A stretch of 64,000 nt of DNA from Cricetomys ansorgei (Eukaryota; Chordata; Mammalia; Rodentia; Nesomyidae): positions 5,219,001 to 5,283,000 of the forward strand of contig JAMJFZ010000818.1 in the NCBI GenBank assembly GCA_026225945.1, given 5' to 3'. Position 1 is the stretch's first letter. Each line of letters starts with the position of its first letter. The position numbers and the translations under genes were made by a program. Of the stretch, positions 56,867-64,000 are shown piece after piece. Below the pieces are notes generated by a model, which was not told where the DNA came from, searched no databases, and was given only the letters and a program-made list of their open reading frames with translations.

Positions 56867-57284
56867 CTGTTCCCATATGGCAGCACCCCAAATGGCAGGA
56901 GGCCCCATGGGGAGAGAAGACAAAAAGAAACTTTAGTCACTGCTCAGAATTCAAGAGCAATCACAGTACAGATGGGAAAGGAGGTGCAAGCTAATCCTCC
57001 TGTAACAACGAAGAAGGGGGATTGGGCCAGTTCTCATTTTCTGTGTGAGAGCTGCTTCCTTAAGGAGGAGGTAGGAAAGTGCACTGGACAACTACTGTCT
57101 CACCCTCGGATGGGCCTTTCCCACAGATCTGAGATGCACAACACACTAAACCTTTCTCTATCGTCTCAACTACCTCTATTGCCACCTCAAATTATCGCAG
57201 CTGAGGCAAGGTTTCATCTAGAATGGCCTTACACTCGCTGTTATGCTCTAAGCTCCCCTCCCCCTTTCCAGTTTCTTCTTCTTG

Positions 57285-57632
57285 TTCACTTGACACAACC
57301 TGGGAAGAGAGAACCTCAACTGAGGAACCAGGTAGATTAGATTAGCTTGTGGGGAATTGTCCTGGTTGATATCTGATGTGGGAGGACCCCGCCCACTGTG
57401 GGTGGCACCATTCCTAGGCAAATGAGCCTAGGTTTCATATTCTAAGAAGGCTGGCTGAGCATGAGCTAGTGATCAGCATTCCTCCAGGGTTTCTGCCTCC
57501 AGTCCTTGCCCTGAATTATTTCCACCAGTGATGGACCAAGACTGAGAAGTAAAGCCAAACAAACCCTTTCCTCCTCTGAGTTGGTTTAGGTCACGGTGTT
57601 TATTGTAGCAACAGAAAGGACACTAGCATTCT
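57285..57632 (+). repeat. Murid interspersed repeat, copy 7
   Basis: 'gttcacttgacacaacctgg', 'agagagaacctcaactgagg', 'cccgcccactgtgggtggca', 'aagccaaacaaaccctttcc', ending at 'gtagcaacagaaaggacact'. This is the best-preserved copy. Confidence 0.85.
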
Positions 57633-57635
57633 CTG

Positions 57636-58210
57636 TGTGTGTGAATATGTGTTTGTGTGTAGCCACACATGTGTGTACAGGTGTGCATTCCTGGGGAATC
57701 CAGGGGCCAACCCCAGGCATTGTTCCTCTGGCCCTGCCCACATTTTTTTAAAAGATTTATTTTCACTTTATGTGTATGAGTGCTTTGCCTACATGTATGT
57801 CTGTGTGCCATGTGTGTGCCTGGTGCCCGTGTTGGTCAGAGAGACTATTAGAGTCGCTGGAACTGTAGCTAGGGATGGTTGGGAGCTGCCAGATAGGCGC
57901 TGGGAACTGGACCCGGGTCCTCTGCAAAAACAGGGGCTCTTAACCACTTAGCTATAGCTCCAGTCCCTTCTATTGTTTTGTTGTTGTTTTGATGTAGGCT
58001 CCCAGAGAAGATCACTTAAGGGTACCTTGGGCCAATTAGACCAAGCTGGCTGGCCAGTGAGCCCCAGGGACCGGCCTTTCTGTTCCCCCAACGCTGGAAT
58101 TGTAAGCATGTGCCGTCACGTCTGACTTTTTAAAAAATGGGTTCTGGGAGTCACACTCAGGCCTTTGCTCTTTTTGAGGCAAGCGCTTTACAGAATGGGC
58201 TACCGTCCCA
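57636..58210 (-). repeat. B3-family SINE split by a B2
   Basis: The minus-strand B3 body is at 57970-58210 ('cgctggaattgtaagcatgt', 'atgggttctgggagtcacac'), with its TG-rich 3' part at 57636-57740. A B2 at 57745-57966 lies between. Confidence 0.78.
57745..57966 (-). repeat. B2 SINE inserted in a B3
   Basis: 'aaaagatttattttcacttt', 'atgagtgctttgcctacatg', 'ggcgctgggaactggacccg', 'ggctcttaaccacttagcta'. Confidence 0.92.
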
Positions 58211-58929
58211 GGCGTCCAAGAAACTGAGAGGAGGAGAGGGCTGATTTGTTTTTATTTCCAGGTCACAGCCCACTGCTGAGGGAAGTAAGTAGTTCAGGGC
58301 AGGGACTGGAGGCAAGAGCTGTGGAGGCGTGCCGCTCGCTGGCTTGTTCACTGGCTCGAGGCCATCGCGCTCCTCCTACGCACAGCGCAGCTCATTCATG
58401 CACAGCAACTATGTAGCAGAACACTTGGAAGAGGTTTTTGTCATTTTGGTTTCTGTAAAAAAAGCAAAATGGCATTCCCACCCCAGGTGTGGTAGATGAT
58501 TACGAGTTGGGTTTGGAATGCTTGAGGCAGGTGGCTATAATTTGGCGAGGGGAAGTCGTTCTGGCACCGGTAGCTTGTTTTGGGAATTGTGTGCTGCATG
58601 GGTTTCTGGGAACTTTTGGCTTAGTGTATAAAAGGTCTGAAGCCCCGAGAGCCGGTGTGGGCGTCGGTTGGTGGTTCATTGGTTGGGTTATCCGTTAGTG
58701 TGTTAATTCTTAAAAGAACAAAGGTTGGAGAGATTGAGTTTACAGACCGTGAGCTGAGACGCTAGTCTGACTCACTGTCAGCTAGTCCTCTCCAAGCTTA
58801 GGACAGCCTAACAGAGGCTGTGAAGATTTCTACCTTTCTCTCATTCTATATCAAGGCCGCTTGCAAAAGCGGTGACAATTTCTTTCTATCCTTCCTTTCT
58901 CTTTCCCTAAATTGAGGGTAAAAGATTGT

Positions 58930-59280
58930 AGTTAACACCAACAGAACTCCAGGCAACCAAAGAATGCTGAGACTGGGAGAAACAGTCTTTCCTTGGACAA
59001 CACTAACTGATTACTTAATATCAAATTCAAGCCCCCAAAACATTCATATGGGTATTATGGGTAACATACACACTGAGGAGGGTGTATTTATGTATTTAGG
59101 AATATATATGAATATATATATATATATGTATTATGTAACAACAATATGTATGTAAAAATAATAAAAAAGGGGGCCATAAGTTTGAAAGTGAGGAAGGGCA
59201 TATGGAAGGGTTTGGAGGGAGGGAGAGAAGCGGGGGTAATGACATAATTATATTATAATCTTAAAAAGCAGAAGAAAAAA
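58930..59280 (+). repeat. L1 3' end (rodent type)
   Basis: 'ggtgtatttatgtatttagg', 'ggccataagtttgaaagtga', 'gggcatatggaagggtttgg', 'gacataattatattataatc', ending A-rich, match the 3' end of murid L1 with changes. A TA run lies at 59100-59125. Confidence 0.85.
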
Positions 59281-59309
59281 TATCAAGAGAAAACTGCCTC
59301 TGGCTTTCC

Positions 59310-59765
59310 CATTGCTTCTCATTCCATTCACTGGATGGCTCTTGAATCCGGTGACGCCCTCATGGTGCACCTGCTCCGGGAGGATGCTCCTGTAACGTCC
59401 AGCAGGGCAGAACATGCGCTTGGATCCGGACTGCTGACTTGATTGGACTGAGAGGCTGAGAAGTGCCTGGAAGGTTTGCAAATTCCATCCCTCCTTGTGT
59501 CTGTGAGTGTGCTTCCAGGTTCCCAGAGATTACTTAAAGTTTGGGGGTTTGGGGGTTGCCTGCCCTGCTGTGAGCAGCCCCAGCTGGGGGGAGACTGCTG
59601 CTGAAGGTTGTGGTCCCTCTGCTTTCTGGCTTCAGTAAGGTGAACAACTGTGTTCCCCTTCTACCATGATGCCCTGCCTCCCTACAGTCAGAAACAATGG
59701 TGCCCACTGATCATGGACCATAACTACTCAACCTAAATAAAGCTTTCCTCCTTTGAGTATTTTTT
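59310..59765 (+). repeat. Murid interspersed repeat related to copies 1-8
   Basis: It shares only the 3' half features: 'taccatgatgccctgcctcc' and 'aaataaagctttcctccttt'. Assignment to the same family is uncertain. Confidence 0.4.
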
Positions 59766-59782
59766 TTATTTTAAAAAATGAC

Positions 59783-59803
59783 ATCTATCTATCTATCTAT
59801 CTG
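59783..59803. repeat. (ATCT)n microsatellite
   Basis: Five ATCT units. Confidence 0.95.
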
Positions 59804-60127
59804 TTGTTGCAGAAGTTTATTTTTAGTTATATATAAAATAATTCCTTATGCACTGCTGGGACTGTCTAGGGCATTTTGTATTGCTTGCAGGTGTTGGATT
59901 TATGTGGAGGTTTTTTTAATTGCTCATGATCTGTGTGTGTTATCAGAATACCTGAGGAGTTCAGAATCAATAAAACACTTGAGCTCAGATGCTCAGGGTT
60001 CCACTGTCAATCGAGTATGGCACTGGCCAGGATAATGGTTCCCTCTGCTGAGGTCTGGCAGGGCTTTCACATACGAAAAATGCCTTCTTGTCTTCTGTGC
60101 CAAGCCGCACCATAAGTGTACAGGTAC

Positions 60128-60182
60128 TATCTATCTATCTATCTGTCTGTCTATCTATCTATCTATCTATCTATCATCTATC

Positions 60183-60219
<37 letters not shown>

Positions 60220-60246
60220 CCTATCATCTATCTATCTATCTATCTG
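60128..60246. repeat. (ATCT)n microsatellite, imperfect
   Basis: About 118 bp of ATCT with three 'atcatct' interruptions and a TCTG variant near 60140. Confidence 0.97.
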
Positions 60247-60884
60247 GGAGAAGCCTCTGTGATTATGTTGGAGGTCAGAGGACAACTTGTGACAGTCAAG
60301 CCTCTCCTTGTACCATGTGGGCTCTGGGGTCATCAGGTGGTAGGTGTACTCACTGAGCCTCTTGTTTTGGTCAGATACTTGTATGTTGCATTTTGTCTCG
60401 AAGACAGGAACAACAGAAAATGAGTGGCACAGTCTAGAAGCTTTCAGGGGGGCCTTCTGGAAGAAAGACAGACCTTGGGGTGGGGGGGGCAGAGATGGGC
60501 CTGAAGAAAGGGCATTCTGGCTGGGGAAGCATGTGGTTTCCCCACCGAGGAGCTGGGGAGCGTGTGGCTGAGAAAGTGGACCCCCCGCCTTGCACATGGA
60601 CACACACTCCCAACACAGTGGCTGGTCTTACATATGGTGGGACATGGAGACATATCTTTCTGGGAAAGGCTAGTGTCCTTCAAAGCAGGGGTGATCCAAC
60701 TGCTGGACTGTCAATCCTCTCAGGGCAGGGAAAAACCCCCAAAAAACACAGCCCTGGTTTTTAAGAATTTGTTTCCACATTGAGGAAGGATCCAAAAGGA
60801 AGCCAAAAGGATCTGTAGGCTCCAGGTAAGCATCTCCTGTCACAAAGCACAGGGTGGGGGCATGGTGCTGTTAAGAATGGCCAC

Positions 60885-61112
60885 CTAAAGCTGGGAGTGT
60901 GGCGCAGTGGGTAGAGCGCTGCCTGGTACAGGTCAAGCCCTGGGTTCCGTCTCTGTGCCACATAAGCTGGATGAGGTAACACAGGCCTGTAATCTCAGCA
61001 CTTGGGAGGTAGAGGCAGGAGGATCAGATGTTCAAGGTCATCCTCAGCTACTTGGAAGTCTGGGTTGGATAAGACCTTGTCGTAAACAAGCAAGCAAGCA
61101 AGCAAGCAAGTA
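60885..61112 (+). repeat. ID-B1 composite SINE (B4 type) with CAAG tail
   Basis: The ID part ('ctgggagtgtggcgcagtgg', 'agccctgggttccgtctctg') is followed by the B1 part ('gtaatctcagcacttgggag', 'gaggatcagatgttcaaggt') and (CAAG)n at 61088-61110. Confidence 0.9.
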
Positions 61113-61739
61113 AATAAACAACACAACTCCATGTCCATGAGTCTTCTCCATTGTCTCATCTCATGCAGAGATGGAAGACTTTAGAGTCCATCACGTCTCT
61201 CAGTTGATGCTTCCAATTCATGTTTCTTTCACCTACTGTCACCCATGACCACAGCCTCCCGAAGTCCTTCCCTCCACACATCACAAGGGAACTGCCCAAT
61301 TTCCCTTTCAGTGAACCTTGTGGATTTAAAACAGTCCTGAGGACAGCTGTGCCTGGGATGTTCGACATTGAAGGGAATATCAGAGCCACGGAGAACAGAA
61401 GAGCCTGACACACAAGAGGGTTGTAACTTCTCTGAAACCCACAGAGACCTGAAGAGGTCTGGTGGTCACATATTCTGAAAGACAAGGAACCACAAGGGCT
61501 GTTCACTGAGACAGAGGGGGCGGGGGACTCTTCAGGAGCTTCAGATGGACAAACTAGGGAGAGAGAGAAAGAGAGAGGAGGGGGGGCATGTATTAGTGAT
61601 CTTCAGGAGCTTCAGATGGAAAAGCAAGGTTGCTTCACATACAGAAGAACAAAGGCAGGATATGTTGGTGTTTCACAGAAGAATCCTACCAGGCATTTGA
61701 GAAATAATTAAACAATTCTAAATCATTTCCCAAACACCT

Positions 61740-62130
61740 AAATAAATAAATAAATAAATATCTAACATTACAGACAAGAAAAGAGACCCACAGACAACTC
61801 ACCCTCATGAATACAGGTTTAAAACACAAACAAGAAAATACTAACATCAAATTCAGCAACATACCACAATTGTAACGTAGTCTTATCTGGTGGGATTTAG
61901 CTCATAAACACAAGAGTGGACTGTCCAGCATTTGACTATCAATCATGGCGAAGTACCAAATCAACAGAATGAAGAACGCCCAATCTTAATAGGGTTAGGA
62001 AAAGCATTTGATAAATTTTAAGATCTAATCATGATAAAAAAAATAAAACCTCTCTGCCAAGTAGGAATTTAAAAGAACGTGATGAACTTGACTAAGGGCG
62101 TCTACAGCGTGCCTGCAACTGTGATCTCAT
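61740..62130 (+). mobile_element. L1 ORF2 relic, upstream part
   Basis: Text such as 'gaaaagcatttgataaattt', 'taatcatgataaa' and 'gtaggaatttaaaagaacgt' follows the reverse-transcriptase region of L1 ORF2 with many stops and indels. It is an old, inactive copy. Confidence 0.82.
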
Positions 62131-62444
62131 TTGAGATGAGTTCCTGAGAGATGCCGCCCTGAGATCAGGGACAAGAGAGGCTGGAAGATGTCCTGTGTGG
62201 CTTTCCTATTCTGTGAGCAGACCAGTGAAGATGAGAGGAAGGGAGGAGGCCAGCCAACAGGGGAGGTGCTATCTACTTACGGGCAGTATGACTGTCTACA
62301 TAGAATATCCACATCGACTCCGGGGAAGCTCTGAGAACCAAGAGAGGCTAGCGATACTGCAAGGCCAAAGCTCAAAAACTGATCGCTTCTAAACACAGCA
62401 ATGCATAATTGGAAAGTGAAATTTAAAAATTAGTTCCATTTAGG

Positions 62445-62685
62445 GAGCTGGAATATGGCTCAGCTGGTGAAGCGCTTGCTGTATAAAGCATGAGGCTCTG
62501 AGTTTGGATCTCCAGCACCCACCTTAAGGGAGTGAGAGGATCTCTGGAATCACTAGGCAGCCAGCCTAAGCCAGGCCAGTGAGAGATCCTGTTTCAAAAA
62601 CACCAAGTAGAAGGTGTGCTGTGGAATGATGCCTAAGGTTGCCCCTGGCCTCCACACATATGTGCACACACATGTGATGTCTCCC
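62445..62685 (+). repeat. B3-family SINE between two L1 relics
   Basis: 'ggagctggaatatggctcag', 'gagtttggatctccagcacc', 'gtgagagatcctgtttcaaa', and a CA-rich end. Confidence 0.85.
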
Positions 62686-62689
62686 CACA

Positions 62690-63260
62690 CTCGGTCCATC
62701 CCATTTAAAATAACAATGTAACATGAAGTAGATACAAACCTGGCAACGTGTTAGATCTATAATTTGAAAGTTACAAAGCCAAAAGCTCCAAATAAACACC
62801 ACGGGAAAATATTGATGGATTTGAAGATCAGGCAGGCAAGGGGAGTGCTCTCCAAAGTGGTACACAAGTTAACGTGAGCTCATCAAATGCACAGCCAGAC
62901 ACTCTTTTGAAACTGAGAAGGAGATTTCCAATTTACATGGAAAAACAAAGGAACTTAGAATAGCCAAAACGATTTAGAAGAAAAAACACCTGGATAAACT
63001 TCACTACATAATTAGAGGTGGTACGAAGCTATAGCAATTAGAACAGGTGACACTGGGAAACAGATGCCAGAGAGAGGAATCTAGAAACGAGCCAGACAGG
63101 CACCAAGTGGTGTTCAGAACAGCACACACGATTCTGCAAAAACTGGACACCCCTATCAAAATATAGAGAGAACTTCCAGATGTACCTCATACTTCAGTGC
63201 AAACCTATAGCTACAAAACTTCTAGAAGTCACCGTGTCATTGGACTAGGTGACAGCATGC
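62690..63260 (+). mobile_element. L1 ORF2 relic, downstream part
   Basis: 'ccaatttacatggaaaaaca', 'gaatagccaaaacgatttag', 'gaaacgagccagacaggcac' follow the later part of L1 ORF2. Probably the same element as 61740-62130, with internal loss and a B3 between. Confidence 0.82.
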
Positions 63261-63394
63261 AGTATACTCCAAGATTGTTCTGCAAGATGAGTCGGAGCCG
63301 AAGCCCACACAGGGCTGCATGCAGTGTGTGTGGCTCTTTCAGTCTCCTCCCAATCCCAAGTCCACTGGTGGATAGGGGGACAAATGGTGCTGCG

Positions 63395-63775
63395 TCCCTG
63401 GGGAGACTGTCACTATTGACTATCCAGTGGGCAGGATCTAGAATCAGCTGGGAGGGGAGCCTCTGGGCATGTGTGAGAGAGTTCCTAGATTGGGTTAACT
63501 GATGCGGGAAGACCCAAGCTCAGTGTGGGCAGCACCATCCTGGAGATTCTGTACTGGATAAGAGAAGAGAAAGGGAGCTGAGCCCCAGCATTCATATCTC
63601 TCTGCTTCCTGTCTGTGCACGTGATGTGACCAGCCGCCGCACGCTCTTGCTGCTGGGTCTCCCCCACAGTGATGAAGGGAAGCCTCAAATTGTGAGCCAG
63701 AACCAACCCTTCCTTCCTTAAGTTGCTTTCCTCGGAGTATGTTTATCACAGCGACAGAAGGAACAACTAATACAT
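63395..63775 (+). repeat. Murid interspersed repeat, copy 8
   Basis: 'ttcctagattgggttaactg', 'gagctgagccccagcattca', 'gcttcctgtctgtgcacgtg', 'ccttccttccttaagttgct', 'cacagcgacagaaggaacaa'. Confidence 0.82.
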
Positions 63776-63839
63776 TTTCGGGAAAATGGAGTCCAGCAAC
63801 AGTGAGAACCATGAGAACACACATGACCCCTCCCCTGCC

Positions 63840-63970
63840 CCTCCCCCGAAATACATTGTACCATAGTCCTAGCACTTGGGAAGAGGAGGTAGGAGAATCA
63901 AAAGTTCAGGGCAAGCCTCAGTTACCTAGTAAGGCTATATGGCACCCTGTCCTCAAAGAACAAATCAAAT
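63840..63970 (+). repeat. B1 SINE
   Basis: 'ccatagtcctagcacttggg', 'aaaagttcagggcaagcctc', 'ggcaccctgtcctcaaagaa'. Confidence 0.85.
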
Positions 63971-64000
63971 GCATTGTACTTCTGGAGAGGAGACAGTTCA

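Larger units (their letters stand above)
1..64000 (-). other. Sdk1: Internal part of a sidekick gene (Sdk1), eight exons and nine introns or intron parts
   Basis: Seen: eight minus-strand exons with AG acceptors and GT donors join into one open frame of 1221 nt (407 codons). It begins and ends in phase 1, the usual phase of FN3 domain borders. Exon lengths in order are 116, 193, 99, 192, 122, 110, 151 and 238 nt. Intron lengths are 3125, 2985, 8173, 3643, 27728, 2575 and 935 bp, with open-ended introns at both window edges. Known: sidekick proteins are type I membrane adhesion molecules with six Ig and thirteen FN3 domains and a short PDZ-binding tail. They mediate homophilic recognition at synapses, for example in retinal sublaminae. 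Inferred: the four FN3 domains here are about FN3-3 to FN3-6, and the gene is Sdk1 rather than Sdk2. Large introns fit Sdk1, which I recall as a very long gene. No promoter, start codon or polyadenylation site is in the window. Confidence 0.9.
56867..64000 (-). other. Intron before the first exon in the window (partial)
   Basis: It holds two murid repeats and a related one, a B3 split by B2, an L1 3' end, ATCT microsatellites, an ID-B1 element, L1 ORF2 relics with a B3 inside, and a B1. Nothing is recognised in 56870-57280, 58215-58925, 59810-60120, 60250-60880 and 61120-61740. Confidence 0.78.

Noticed and set aside
60885..61112. tRNA gene suggested by A- and B-box motifs, also at the other ID elements
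   Set aside because: The boxes belong to ID/B4 SINEs followed by B1 sequence and A- or CAAG-rich tails. No tRNA fold is complete.

Overview
Murid-rodent genomic DNA. The window is dense in rodent-restricted SINEs (B1, B2, the B2-related B3 family, ID, and ID-B1 'B4' composites), contains a rodent hAT element (URR1), old and younger L1 fragments, and long CA/TG microsatellites. I cannot separate mouse, rat or another muroid from sequence alone.

The only gene I can support is on the minus strand. Eight internal exons read from high to low coordinates (56866-56751, 53625-53433, 50447-50349, 42175-41984, 38340-38219, 10490-10381, 7805-7655, 6719-6482). Every exon has AG/GT borders and all phases are compatible, so they join into one 1221-nt open frame (407 codons). 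It encodes four consecutive fibronectin type III (FN3) domains of a sidekick protein. Distinctive stretches such as AIGDEEEW, EEENEPDAQ and [13 protein letters not shown] fit my memory of Sdk1, not its paralogue Sdk2. By remembered domain order these are about the third to sixth of thirteen FN3 domains in this synaptic homophilic adhesion protein. The start, the Ig domains, the transmembrane segment and the C-terminus lie outside the window.

Layout: 1-6481 is the start of the downstream intron; 6482-10490 holds three exons close together; 10491-38218 is a 27.7-kb intron splitting one FN3 domain; 38219-56866 holds five exons; 56867-64000 is the upstream intron. The introns are mostly layered repeats. 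Nested insertions give relative ages: a murid repeat inside an L1M relic, URR1 inside the same murid repeat family, and B2 inside B3 four times.

The most unusual content is a 52-bp minisatellite at four separate intronic places (about 8545-8925, 18490-19262, 29880-30870 and 53740-54445), with single units at about 33000 and 50820. Its unit looks like an ID SINE with an internal deletion of about 22 bp: the Pol III A-box half remains and most of the B-box is gone. In each array the short units precede an ID-like body that ends in a more normal ID 3' half. Three arrays, and one of the single units, directly follow a B1. Two arrays show higher-order duplication (416 bp and 208 bp). This is the best candidate for an under-described structure here.
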